Shown here in pieces: positions 1-6,119 of a DNA stretch of 6,119 nt (within the stretch, counting starts at the first letter, position 1; every line of letters begins with the position of its first letter). This stretch comes from Bacteroidota bacterium (GTDB taxonomy: Bacteria; Bacteroidota; Bacteroidia; Chitinophagales; LD1), in NCBI GenBank assembly GCA_023428205.1, contig JAEYZB010000185.1, forward strand, positions 1 through 6,119. Reading direction: 5' to 3'. The notes below the pieces were generated by a model. It had not been told where the DNA came from. It did no database searches and was given only the letters and a program-made list of their open reading frames with translations. Made by a program: the position numbers and the translations under genes.

Positions 1-307
1 CTACTTTTGGGGCTGTAACTTTTACGTTCGGCTCCTTTACTGCTACTTTTTTGGTAACGGCTTTTTTAGCTTTGGCAATAACCTTTACTGCTTTTTTGGG
101 AGCAGGTTTTGCTACTACTTTTTTAACCACCTTTTTTGCTGCGGCTTTAGCTGCGGGTTTCACCGCCTTTTTAACCACTGCTTTTTTACTTGGTTTTACA
201 GCAGCTTTCGCTGCTTTTTTGGGAGTAGTTTTTACCGATTTAGCGGCAGGTTTTGCCACTTTTTTTACTACTGCTTTTTTGGGAGTTGCCTTTTTAGCTT
301 TAGCCAT
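1..307 (-). CDS. Histone H1-like lysine/alanine-rich DNA-binding protein (partial, C-terminus beyond window)
   Basis: The minus strand is open from an ATG at 305-307 to the window edge, giving 102 codons with no stop; the C-terminus is missing. The product is extremely basic and of low complexity: about 36 Lys, 26 Ala and 20 Val, with a single acidic residue (Glu92). It is built from degenerate short units: PKKA at residues 9-12, 29-32 and 70-73, KPAAK at 19-23 and 50-54, and many KKAV/KKVV steps. It has no signal peptide or membrane segment. This composition matches bacterial proteins resembling the C-terminal tail of eukaryotic histone H1, which bind and condense DNA without sequence specificity. 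A nucleoid-associated role is inferred from composition alone. A ribosomal or other protein carrying an AKKA-type extension remains possible until the missing end is seen. It appears to have its own promoter and is separated from the upstream gene by a strong terminator. Confidence 0.5.
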   Translation of the reverse strand, partial: MAKAKKATPKKAVVKKVAKPAAKSVKTTPKKAAKAAVKPSKKAVVKKAVKPAAKAAAKKVVKKVVAKPAPKKAVKVIAKAKKAVTKKVAVKEPNVKVTAPKV

Positions 308-324
308 TTCTAAAAAATTTTGCG

Positions 325-354
325 CAAACTTAGCTATTTTACTCAATACTAAAA
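325..354 (-). promoter_or_regulatory. Candidate Bacteroidota-type promoter of the H1-like gene
   Basis: The minus strand carries TAAGTTTG at 332-325, an exact match to the phylum's TAnnTTTG -7 element. The -33 position (354-352, 19-base spacer) reads TTT and matches the expected TTG only partly. Transcription would start roughly 10-15 bases before the ATG at 307, giving a very short leader. The site lies downstream of the terminator at 407-451, where a promoter would be needed. No transcript data support it. Confidence 0.45.
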
Positions 355-406
355 TTTCCACTATAAAAAAAATTGTTCGCGAAGATATAAAATATTGACT
401 ATGCCG

Positions 407-451
407 TTAAAATAAAAAGCCTCCACAAAGTGTGGAGGCTTTTTATTTTAA
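407..451. terminator. Strong bidirectional intrinsic terminator
   Basis: A perfect 21-bp inverted repeat (arms 407-427 and 431-451) encloses a 3-base loop, AAG, at 428-430. The inner half is GC-rich (AGCCTCCACA) and the outer half is an A-run on the left and a T-run on the right, so it reads as a hairpin plus U-tract from either strand. On the minus strand it begins 14 bases past the stop of the T9SS cargo gene and should end that transcript before the H1-like gene. Confidence 0.93.
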
Positions 452-464
452 AAACTACGTTTTA

Positions 465-2384
465 TTATTTGTTGATAACCAAGCGTTTTGTCGCAATTTT
501 GCTTCCGCTTGCTACTTTTACAATATAAGTACCGCTTGCCAAATCAGAAACATTGAATGTTTTGCTGAATGTACCGTTCGCATCTGCGGAGAATGATTTT
601 ACTTTTTCTCCCAAGATATTGAACATTGAAACAGATACTGTTTTTTCTATACCTTCTGCTTCAATAGTAACATTCGCATTTGTTGGATTTGGTGACATGC
701 TGATTGATTTGTCAAATGACGGATCGTTGATTCCTGTACAATCTTTCACGTTTACCGTTTGTGTTTTTGAGAATGAACAACCATCTGCATTTTTCATAGT
801 CAATTTTACCACGATGTTATTTCCAGCAGTAGTATAGGTATGTTTTCCATCTACTTGGTCATCGATTACAGGAGTTCCGTCTCCAAAGTTCCATTCAGAA
901 GTCCATCCATTGCTAGTTTCATCTGATGTATTTACAAACGTATATTCTACTCCTGTGCAAAGGTAGCTAGTACCGTTAGTCGGTTTTGTATAGTTTGCAG
1001 TGTTCGTTACACCTCCCGGATATTGCACGTTTACTGTTGCTGATGCAGTACAACCAGACGAGTTAGTAACCGTAACAGTGTATGCTCCCGGTGCCGCAAC
1101 AGTGTCTCTTTGTGAGGTTGGACCGTTGCTCCATGAATAAGTTCTTCCTGAAGTAGGAGCATTGCCTGAATAAGTAGGTGCCAACACTACAGTAGAACCT
1201 GCAACACATGAAAGGTTTACCGGATTTGTGTTGAAAGTTACTCCGATAGAGTGAACATTAATAGTGGTTGTGTCATATGTTGTGATTCCATCAGCCGTTA
1301 CTGCTAAGTAAATAGTAGAAGGGCCACTTCCAAGAGTAATAGAGTTAGTCGGATCATCCGTAGCAGAAGCTGTAGCTAAAGTTCCAGAAGAGGCAGTCCA
1401 CTGGAAGCTCGCACTAGTTGCAGAAGTACCGAATACGTTTGCTTCTAAGTTGATTACGTCACCCGCACAAGCTACCGATTTTTCGGATACTACTGCTGCA
1501 CCGTATTCTACATCAGCTGTTACGTAAGGGAAAATAAATAAATCTTGAATCCACAACTCAGGACAAGGTGAGCCCGGAATACCAATAGAATTAACACCTG
1601 ATAAATTGCTAGCCCCTTGTGTAAAGTTTATATAGTACAAGCTATTGTCTCTTGCAGGAGAAGGAAGTGCTCCGGCTTGGTCACCGCAATTTTCTCTGTA
1701 TCCTGCTCCCGTTGAAAAGTGGTTGGCTGTATCTCCTGTGTAATCTACACGGATACCAAATGTTTCACCTTGAGCCAAAGATAAATTTGGGTGGAAAGAT
1801 AAAACTGACCATGAGCCGGTTGTTACAGGCAATGCTGACGTCAAATACAATGTTGTGTCCCAAAGAGACGTTTGCGTAAGATTACCGTTTGCTCCTGAGC
1901 CCGAAAGGCCTAATGATGCGGTGTTATACACTGTAATTTTTACAGTATCCGTGCCAGATGTCGTGTGCTCATGTTGCGCCCAAACATCAAATGAATCTAA
2001 TGTTAATGTTGCGCTTTGTTTTGGTATGAATGTAGTTCCTACAACGTTACCGGCTCCGTCTCCCAAGTTAATCAACAAAGTGTCGAAAAGAACAGTATAA
2101 TATCTCAAAGAAAGACTGTTAGTATTCGCATGACGATTATTAACATCCCATAAATAGACTCCGAAAGTTGCGCTTTCTTGATCAGCTACAAAAGCTTCGG
2201 TGGTAGCATAGTCCAATGCGAAAGGCACAGTCGTGGAACGACTGCTTGATCCTACTTTTTTTGCCATAGGACGTGTCGTTTCTTTTTTAGAGTTTATTGC
2301 ATTCCGCAACTCACCAGCCGACAAGTTCTGTGCACTTAGTCCCGCACATACTGCAACGGACAAAATGGTAAACAATTTTTTCAT
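465..2384 (-). CDS. Secreted multidomain protein with Ig-like and PKD domains and a T9SS type A C-terminal sorting domain
   Basis: This 639-residue protein begins with a Sec signal peptide (MKK, hydrophobic core about 4-16, likely cleavage near LSA-QN at 18/19). Residues about 55-290 form a beta-rich region that I cannot assign to a family. Two Ig-like segments follow, about 293-378 and 379-455; the second ends in a YTVTVTNSSGC strand. A PKD domain spans about 462-548, with the hallmark WNFGDGTP at 498-505 and HTYTTAG at 515-521. The last ~80 residues are a type IX secretion sorting domain of type A: SPNPTNANVTI at 564-574, NILGEKV at 589-595, SGTYIVKV at 617-624 and a basic end, KRLVINK. Family knowledge predicts Sec export, passage through the outer-membrane T9SS, and sorting-domain removal with surface attachment or release. 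No catalytic motif is visible, so a binding, adhesion or structural role is more likely than an enzyme, but this is inference. It is probably monocistronic. Confidence 0.93.
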   Translation of the reverse strand: MKKLFTILSVAVCAGLSAQNLSAGELRNAINSKKETTRPMAKKVGSSSRSTTVPFALDYATTEAFVADQESATFGVYLWDVNNRHANTNSLSLRYYTVLFDTLLINLGDGAGNVVGTTFIPKQSATLTLDSFDVWAQHEHTTSGTDTVKITVYNTASLGLSGSGANGNLTQTSLWDTTLYLTSALPVTTGSWSVLSFHPNLSLAQGETFGIRVDYTGDTANHFSTGAGYRENCGDQAGALPSPARDNSLYYINFTQGASNLSGVNSIGIPGSPCPELWIQDLFIFPYVTADVEYGAAVVSEKSVACAGDVINLEANVFGTSATSASFQWTASSGTLATASATDDPTNSITLGSGPSTIYLAVTADGITTYDTTTINVHSIGVTFNTNPVNLSCVAGSTVVLAPTYSGNAPTSGRTYSWSNGPTSQRDTVAAPGAYTVTVTNSSGCTASATVNVQYPGGVTNTANYTKPTNGTSYLCTGVEYTFVNTSDETSNGWTSEWNFGDGTPVIDDQVDGKHTYTTAGNNIVVKLTMKNADGCSFSKTQTVNVKDCTGINDPSFDKSISMSPNPTNANVTIEAEGIEKTVSVSMFNILGEKVKSFSADANGTFSKTFNVSDLASGTYIVKVASGSKIATKRLVINK

Positions 2385-2423
2385 TTTTAGTTCATTTTAA
2401 ATTTAAAGTGAATGATTGAATAG

Positions 2424-2454
2424 CAAAGAAAGAGAAAAAACGCGATATGTGCAA
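2424..2454 (-). promoter_or_regulatory. Candidate promoter of the T9SS cargo gene
   Basis: On the minus strand TTG at 2454-2452 is followed by a 20-base spacer and TTTCTTTG at 2431-2424. This matches the Bacteroidota layout TTG-N17-23-TAnnTTTG with one mismatch (T for A at the second position of the -7 box). The predicted start near 2417 leaves a leader of about 30 bases, AT-rich and without a Shine-Dalgarno sequence, before the ATG at 2384. Confidence 0.42.
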
Positions 2455-2455
2455 T

Positions 2456-2490
2456 AAAAAAACCTAAAATATCTTTATTGGGCTATTTTA
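2456..2490 (-). terminator. Weak candidate terminator downstream of proC
   Basis: Read on the minus strand, TAAAATA (2490-2484) and TATTTTA (2471-2465) can form a 7-bp AT-only stem with a 12-base loop, followed by GG and seven T residues (2462-2456). It lies 65 bases beyond the proC stop and directly abuts the candidate -33 element of the next gene. The stem is weak and the match may be chance in AT-rich DNA. No better terminator is visible in 2385-2555. Confidence 0.25.
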
Positions 2491-2555
2491 TTGGGGAATC
2501 CTGTTCGTTTTTTCAAGGGAGATTAGGCGTTGGTGTACTCTTGTTAGGAAGATAT

Positions 2556-3347
2556 TTACTTCTTTTTTATCTCCTCTATCGCTTTGTGCGAAGTGTTGAT
2601 TCCTTTAATAAGTGCGGAACTGAACCCTTGCAGCTCCATTTCATTCAGCCCCGCAATGGTACATCCTTGCGGAGTTGTTACTTTATCAATTTCGTTTTCG
2701 GGGTGCGAGTGTTCTTTTTGTAAAATTACAGCCGCGCCTTTCACGGTTTGTGTAACGATAGCTAATGCGGTTTTGGAATCGAAACCGATTTGTATTCCGC
2801 CTTGCATCATTGCGCGAATGAAACGCATCACAAACGCAATTCCGCTTGCGCCCAAAACGGTTGCCGCGTCCATGAGTTTTTCTTCTATAAAAACCGCTTC
2901 GCCTAAAGTGGAAAATAGTTTTTCCGTAACGTTTTTATCTTCTTTAGTTGTTTGTTCGTTCAGGGCAATGCAAGTCATCGATTCTGCTTGAGAAGCCGCT
3001 GTGTTTGGCATAGCGCGTACAATGCGTTTCCCTGCTCCGAAATAGCTCGCTAAGTTTTCTAAGGAAACACCGGTAATCACTGAAATTAATAAAGGGTTTT
3101 TCAGATGCGAAACGATTTCTTCAGCAATTGCCTTTATTTGGTGCGGTTTTACGGCTAAAATCACGACATCAGCTTGTGAAACAGCATTTTTGTTGTCACT
3201 TTCAATCGTTATTCCTAATTCCGTTAAGACGTTAATAGAAGCAATGTTTCTGCGCGTAACGACTACTTTTTCAAATATTTCTTTTTCGGCTACACCGCGA
3301 GCAATTGCCGAACCCAAATTTCCACCACCGATGATTGTCAAATTCAT
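2556..3347 (-). CDS. proC: Pyrroline-5-carboxylate reductase
   Basis: ProC catalyses the last step of proline synthesis, the NAD(P)H-dependent reduction of 1-pyrroline-5-carboxylate to L-proline in the cytosol. With the chosen start the protein has 263 residues, the normal family length. It opens with a Rossmann strand and dinucleotide loop, GGGNLG (7-12), then LAVKPHQ (64-70) and VRAMPNTAA (110-118). GASGIAF (166-172) stands where the family usually has GSGPAY. The C-terminal dimerisation region carries VTTPQGCTIAGLNEMELQGF (223-242), equivalent to the usual VTSPGGTT-AGL signature. An in-frame ATG at 3366-3368 would add seven residues (MFAKTET). I prefer the ATG at 3345-3347 because it places the Rossmann strand directly at the N-terminus, as in the family, and because the upstream ATG sits inside a possible -7 box and 2 bases past the T-tract of the queA terminator. 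The gene is probably transcribed separately from queA. Confidence 0.95.
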   Translation of the reverse strand: MNLTIIGGGNLGSAIARGVAEKEIFEKVVVTRRNIASINVLTELGITIESDNKNAVSQADVVILAVKPHQIKAIAEEIVSHLKNPLLISVITGVSLENLASYFGAGKRIVRAMPNTAASQAESMTCIALNEQTTKEDKNVTEKLFSTLGEAVFIEEKLMDAATVLGASGIAFVMRFIRAMMQGGIQIGFDSKTALAIVTQTVKGAAVILQKEHSHPENEIDKVTTPQGCTIAGLNEMELQGFSSALIKGINTSHKAIEEIKKK

Positions 3348-3361
3348 TGTTTCTGTTTTTG

Positions 3362-3387
3362 CGAACATAATAAAAAAGGCGATTCAA
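3362..3387 (-). promoter_or_regulatory. Weak candidate proC promoter overlapping the queA terminator
   Basis: Minus strand TATGTTCG (3369-3362) matches TAnnTTTG at five of the six fixed positions. A TTG lies at 3387-3385, but the spacer is only 15 bases, shorter than the usual 17-23. It sits within and just past the queA terminator, where a proC promoter would be needed if that terminator is efficient. If real, the leader before ATG 3347 would be about 5-10 bases. Confidence 0.25.
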
Positions 3388-3402
3388 CATTGAATCGCCT
3401 TT
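3371..3402 (-). terminator. Intrinsic terminator of queA
   Basis: A perfect 12-bp stem (3375-3386 with 3391-3402, core GGCGATTC/GAATCGCC) closes a 4-base loop. On the minus strand it is followed by a T-run (six T at 3377-3372, the first of which also pair in the stem base) and begins 26 bases after the queA stop. The other strand has no extended T-run after the stem, so it should act mainly on queA. It separates queA from proC. Confidence 0.88.
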
Positions 3403-3428
3403 ACAAGTTATATTTTACATAGTAAACC

Positions 3429-4478
3429 TTATAGTATCAACATCGCATCACCATAAGTAGAGAACTTATATTTCTCTTTAATTGCTGTTTCGTAGGCTTT
3501 CATGATTAAATCGTATCCGCCAAATGAAGCCGCCATAATCAACAAACTTGATTTTGGTTGATGAAAATTAGTAATCATCGTGTTGGCCACTGCAAAATCG
3601 TAAGGTGGGTGAATGAATAAATTGGTCCAACCGGTGTATGGGGTCAAATACCCTTGAGCCGAAACGGAAGATTCTACCGTTCGCATAGTGGTTGTTCCAA
3701 CTGCACAAATTTTCTTTTTAGCATCTTTCGCTTCATTCACCAACTTAGCTGAACGCTCAGGAATATGAATGTATTCTGCGTCTGTTTTGTGTTTAGAAAG
3801 ATCCTCCACGTCAATGGTGCGGAATGTCCCTAAACCGGTATGTAATGTGAGCTCTGCTAATTCGATACCTTTAATTTCAAAACGTTTCAGCAACTCGCGA
3901 CTAAAGTGCAAACCTGCTGTTGGAGCCGCGACTCCGCCTTCGTGTTTCGCGAAAACGGTTTGGTAGCGCTCTTCGTCCGATTTTTCAACAGGGCGTTTGA
4001 TTGTTTTTGGAAGTGGCGTTTCGCCCATTCCATATAAAGTGCGTTTAAATTTATCATAATCGCCTTCATATAAAAAGCGAATGGTTCGTCCGCGAGAAGT
4101 CGTGTTATCTACTACTTCTGCAATCAAATCATCGTTTTTGCCGAAATACAATTTGTTGCCTACACGAATTTTGCGCGCAGGGTCAACGAGTACATCCCAC
4201 AAAAAGTTCTTTGCGTTCAATTCGCGCAACAAAAACACTTCAATTTTTGCGCCTGTTTTTTCTTTTGTACCGTATAAACGTGCAGGAAAAATTTTCGTGT
4301 TGTTCAAAAGCAACACATCGCCTTCTTCAAAATATTTCAAAGAGTCTTTAAATACTTTGTGTTCGATTTTTCCGGTTTTGCGGTTAATCACCATCAAGCG
4401 CGATTCATCGCGGTTGGGAGATGGATATTGAGCAATAAGTTCTTTAGGGAGATTGAAGTTGAAATTAGACAGTTTCAT
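3429..4478 (-). CDS. queA: S-adenosylmethionine:tRNA ribosyltransferase-isomerase (QueA)
   Basis: QueA transfers and rearranges the ribosyl moiety of S-adenosylmethionine onto 7-aminomethyl-7-deazaguanine at wobble position 34 of tRNAs with GUN anticodons, giving epoxyqueuosine, the penultimate step to queuosine. The protein has 349 residues and is full length for the family. The family signatures occur in order: [13 protein letters not shown] (18-30), [14 protein letters not shown] (57-70), [12 protein letters not shown] (149-160), [20 protein letters not shown] (171-190) followed by [11 protein letters not shown] (212-220), [11 protein letters not shown] (260-270), and [13 protein letters not shown] (303-315). 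The start fits the family N-terminus ([11 protein letters not shown]). No disruption is visible. Other queuosine genes are absent from the window, so the pathway must be completed elsewhere. It is apparently monocistronic, with a promoter candidate at 4515-4540 and a clear terminator downstream. Confidence 0.97.
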   Translation of the reverse strand: MKLSNFNFNLPKELIAQYPSPNRDESRLMVINRKTGKIEHKVFKDSLKYFEEGDVLLLNNTKIFPARLYGTKEKTGAKIEVFLLRELNAKNFLWDVLVDPARKIRVGNKLYFGKNDDLIAEVVDNTTSRGRTIRFLYEGDYDKFKRTLYGMGETPLPKTIKRPVEKSDEERYQTVFAKHEGGVAAPTAGLHFSRELLKRFEIKGIELAELTLHTGLGTFRTIDVEDLSKHKTDAEYIHIPERSAKLVNEAKDAKKKICAVGTTTMRTVESSVSAQGYLTPYTGWTNLFIHPPYDFAVANTMITNFHQPKSSLLIMAASFGGYDLIMKAYETAIKEKYKFSTYGDAMLIL

Positions 4479-4514
4479 AGTTGAATTTGAATTTTACGGA
4501 ATTCTTTTGGGGTG

Positions 4515-4540
4515 CGAAGATAGTATTTTTTAATTGACAA
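4515..4540 (-). promoter_or_regulatory. Candidate queA promoter
   Basis: Minus strand TATCTTCG (4522-4515) matches the TAnnTTTG -7 element at five of six fixed positions. It closely resembles the TATCTTTGC form common in this phylum. A TTG at 4540-4538 gives a short 15-base spacer. The predicted leader to ATG 4478 is about 25-30 bases, AT-rich and without a Shine-Dalgarno sequence. Confidence 0.35.
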
Positions 4541-4581
4541 TAGAGAATTCAAAAATGAATGTGAAATGGTGCCAAAAAATG

Positions 4582-4652
4582 AGGTCGCTGAGCATAGTCA
4601 AAGTGCGGTGTATTGAATACTTCGATAAACTTAATGAAACACTTGTCGAAAT
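4582..4652. repeat. Decayed Bacteroidota-type intergenic inverted repeat
   Basis: The left part, GGTCGCTGAGCATAGTCAAA (4583-4602), resembles the GGTCGCTGAGC-GTCGAAG element found between genes in many Bacteroidota genomes. The right part, starting ACTTCGATAAACTT (4619-4632), resembles the opposite arm (ACTTCGACAAGCTCAG type), and a further CTTGTCGAA lies at 4642-4650. The arms flank a perfect small palindrome, GTATT-G-AATAC (4610-4620). The outer arms pair only partly, consistent with point-mutation decay. The link to a known repeat is from memory and inferred. It lies between the divergent queA and purL promoters and overlaps neither promoter candidate. Confidence 0.55.
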
Positions 4653-4704
4653 GGGCATGTTTCTGTTTATACACAACTTTTTTTCAACACTTATGTCGTA
4701 TTTC

Positions 4705-4734
4705 TTACACCTTATTCTTAAAAGATTAGATTTG
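4705..4734 (+). promoter_or_regulatory. Candidate purL promoter
   Basis: TAGATTTG at 4727-4734 matches the TAnnTTTG -7 element exactly. With a 19-base spacer the -33 position (4705-4707) reads TTA against the expected TTG. Transcription would start near 4740, leaving about 20 bases of AT-rich leader before ATG 4761. No Shine-Dalgarno sequence is present, which is normal for this phylum. Confidence 0.5.
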
Positions 4735-4760
4735 CACTTCAAAAATTTCCAACAATATAT

Positions 4761-6119
4761 ATGGCAGCAATTACAGACGCATCATTAACGCTTGCAACAG
4801 TAGAACAGGCAAAGTCTTTAGGACTTTCAGCAGAAGAATTTGAAAAGATAAAAGGTGTTTTGGGGCGCACTCCAAATTTTACGGAGCTTTCTATTTATTC
4901 GGTAATGTGGAGCGAACACTGCTCTTACAAAAATTCCATAAAATGGTTGAAAACGCTACCACGAAAAGGAAAGCATTTATTGGTAGAAGCGGGCGAAGAA
5001 AACGCAGGGTTGGTAGATTTGGGCGAGGGCTTAGGCTGTGTGTTTAAAATCGAATCACATAATCACCCATCGGCATTAGAACCATATCAAGGTGCGGCAA
5101 CAGGTGTAGGAGGTATTCACCGGGATATTTTCACGATGGGCGCACGTCCGATTGCGGCTTTAAATTCCTTGCGTTTTGGCGATTTGAATAATGATAGAAC
5201 ACGCTATTTGTTGCGTGGCGTTGTAAAAGGAATTGGCGACTATGGTAACGCATTTGGTGTGCCAACCGTGGCGGGCGAAGTTTACTTCGACCCGATTTAT
5301 CAAACTAATCCGTTGGTAAACGCGATGTCTGTCGGTATTGTGAATAATAAAGACGTAGTTTCCGCTATTTCAAAAGGCAAAGGAAATTCTGTGTTTATTG
5401 TGGGCTCAGCAACCGGTAAAGATGGTATTCACGGGGCGGCTTTCGCTTCAAAAGATATTACGGCTGATTCGATAAACGACTTGCCGGCTGTGCAAGTAGG
5501 TGACCCATTCCAAGAAAAATTGTTGCTCGAAGCAAGTTTGGAAGTGATTAAAACCGGTGCAGTTGTTGGTATGCAAGATATGGGTGCGGCAGGTATTACT
5601 TGCTCCACTTCCGAAATGAGTGCGAAAGGCGAAAGCGGTATGATTATTCATTTGGATAAAGTGCCGACTCGTCAAAACAATATGAAAGCATGGGAAATCT
5701 TGCTTTCTGAGTCGCAAGAACGAATGTTGATTGTGGTAGAAAAAGGGAAAGAAGCTGCCGTAAAAGCGGTGTTCGATAAATGGGATTTGCAGTGCGAACA
5801 AATTGGAGAAGTAACTGATGGCGGTGTTTTGGAATATTACATGAATGGCGAGTTGATGGCAAAAGTGCCTGCTGAATCGTTGGTTTTGGGCGGTGGAGCA
5901 CCGGTTTATGACCGTGAGTATAAAGAAGCGGCTTACTATGCAGAAAACAAAAAATTCTCGATTGACCAAACGGAGCAACCTGAAGATTTGAAAGCTGTGG
6001 CACAACAATTGGCAAACTCGTTGAACATTGCTTCTAAAAAATGGGTGTACGAACAATACGACTCGATGGTGGGTATCGTAAATATGTCTACAAACAGTCC
6101 GTCTGACGCAGCTATTGTA
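4761..6119 (+). CDS. purL: Phosphoribosylformylglycinamidine synthase, synthetase subunit PurL (short type; partial, C-terminus beyond window)
   Basis: An ATG at 4761 opens a frame that stays open for 453 codons to the window edge. PurL performs the fourth step of purine synthesis, the ATP-dependent conversion of FGAR plus ammonia to FGAM in the cytosol. The N-terminus has the short-type layout: [20 protein letters not shown] (35-54) followed by SYKNS, which includes the conserved active-site His53, begins only ~35 residues in. The large fused enzyme carries a long extra N-terminal domain before this motif. [20 protein letters not shown] (95-114) and [16 protein letters not shown] (115-130) form the nucleotide and metal-binding core; [15 protein letters not shown] (273-287) and YEQYDSMVG (430-438) follow. 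Short-type proteins run to about 740 residues, so roughly 290 should lie outside. This type normally works with separate PurQ glutaminase and PurS, neither of which is in the window. The start is supported by the family N-terminus and the promoter candidate just upstream. Confidence 0.96.
   Translation, partial: MAAITDASLTLATVEQAKSLGLSAEEFEKIKGVLGRTPNFTELSIYSVMWSEHCSYKNSIKWLKTLPRKGKHLLVEAGEENAGLVDLGEGLGCVFKIESHNHPSALEPYQGAATGVGGIHRDIFTMGARPIAALNSLRFGDLNNDRTRYLLRGVVKGIGDYGNAFGVPTVAGEVYFDPIYQTNPLVNAMSVGIVNNKDVVSAISKGKGNSVFIVGSATGKDGIHGAAFASKDITADSINDLPAVQVGDPFQEKLLLEASLEVIKTGAVVGMQDMGAAGITCSTSEMSAKGESGMIIHLDKVPTRQNNMKAWEILLSESQERMLIVVEKGKEAAVKAVFDKWDLQCEQIGEVTDGGVLEYYMNGELMAKVPAESLVLGGGAPVYDREYKEAAYYAENKKFSIDQTEQPEDLKAVAQQLANSLNIASKKWVYEQYDSMVGIVNMSTNSPSDAAIV

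Larger units (their letters stand above)
4479..4760. other. Divergent queA-purL intergenic region, no gene seen
   Basis: These 282 bases separate divergently transcribed queA and purL. They hold a queA promoter candidate on the left, the decayed inverted repeat at 4582-4652 in the middle, and a purL promoter candidate on the right. Short open frames cross it on both strands (for example 4534-4788 plus and 4530-4742 minus), but their products look like translated AT-rich DNA, so I do not call them. I recognise no riboswitch; in particular I do not see a clear purine aptamer ahead of purL. Confidence 0.7.

Noticed and set aside
1..307. Repeated short units that might suggest a CRISPR or satellite array.
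   Set aside because: The units are degenerate, in frame, and code for Lys/Ala-rich peptide; there are no constant repeats with unique spacers.
51..398. Plus-strand 115-codon open frame rich in Phe, Leu, Thr and Ala, resembling a membrane protein.
   Set aside because: It is antisense to the H1-like gene; its hydrophobic composition is what the reverse complement of Lys/Ala codon runs gives.
2474..2495. Direct repeat TTTATTGGG (2474-2482 and 2487-2495), period 13.
   Set aside because: Two short AT-rich copies only; it could be an operator but is equally likely by chance in this intergenic sequence.
2467..2557. Separated inverted repeat AAATATCTT (2467-2475) and AAGATATTT (2549-2557).
   Set aside because: Nine AT-rich base pairs with a 73-base loop, one arm running into the proC stop codon; not a convincing structure or insertion boundary.
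2584..2991. Plus-strand 135-codon frame opposite proC.
   Set aside because: It is fully antisense to proC, whose conserved motifs explain this DNA.
4530..4742. Minus-strand 70-codon frame upstream of queA.
   Set aside because: It is made of intergenic repeat and AT-rich sequence, lacks a recognisable product, and overlaps the regulatory region.
4534..4788. Plus-strand 84-codon frame in the queA-purL gap.
   Set aside because: It runs through the intergenic repeat and the purL promoter candidate and overlaps the purL start out of frame; the product has no domain or signal peptide pattern.
5448..6056. Minus-strand 202-codon open frame opposite purL.
   Set aside because: It is antisense to an unambiguous PurL coding sequence; the product is rich in His, Phe, Arg and Cys with no recognisable domain.

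Overview
The window looks like chromosomal housekeeping sequence from a member of the Bacteroidota (Bacteroidetes). The evidence is a secreted protein with a type IX secretion sorting domain, AT-rich intergenic DNA, no Shine-Dalgarno sequences before the genes, and upstream motifs resembling the phylum's TAnnTTTG -7 promoter element. The genus cannot be read from the sequence. The separate short-type PurL may help to narrow the lineage.

Four genes lie on the minus strand and one on the plus strand. From left to right they are: the first 102 codons of a lysine/alanine/valine-rich histone H1-like protein that runs off the left edge (1-307, minus); a 21-bp-stem bidirectional terminator (407-451); a 639-residue secreted, multidomain T9SS cargo protein with Ig-like and PKD domains (465-2384, minus); a 171-base gap with a possible promoter and a weak possible terminator; proC, pyrroline-5-carboxylate reductase (2556-3347, minus); a strong terminator just upstream of proC that ends queA transcription (3371-3402); queA, the epoxyqueuosine-forming tRNA modification enzyme (3429-4478, minus); a 282-base divergent intergenic region with promoters for both sides and a decayed Bacteroidota-type intergenic inverted repeat; and the first 453 codons of short-type purL (4761-6119, plus), which runs off the right edge.

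The genes do not form a pathway. They serve nucleoid packaging, surface or secreted function, proline synthesis, tRNA wobble-base modification and purine synthesis. Terminators follow queA and the T9SS cargo gene, and a promoter candidate precedes each gene, so most or all appear to be separate transcription units. I found no mobile element, RNA gene, CRISPR array or defence system, and no convincing undescribed system. The points most worth checking are the decayed intergenic repeat, the proC start against the adjacent queA terminator, and the unidentified N-terminal domain of the T9SS cargo.
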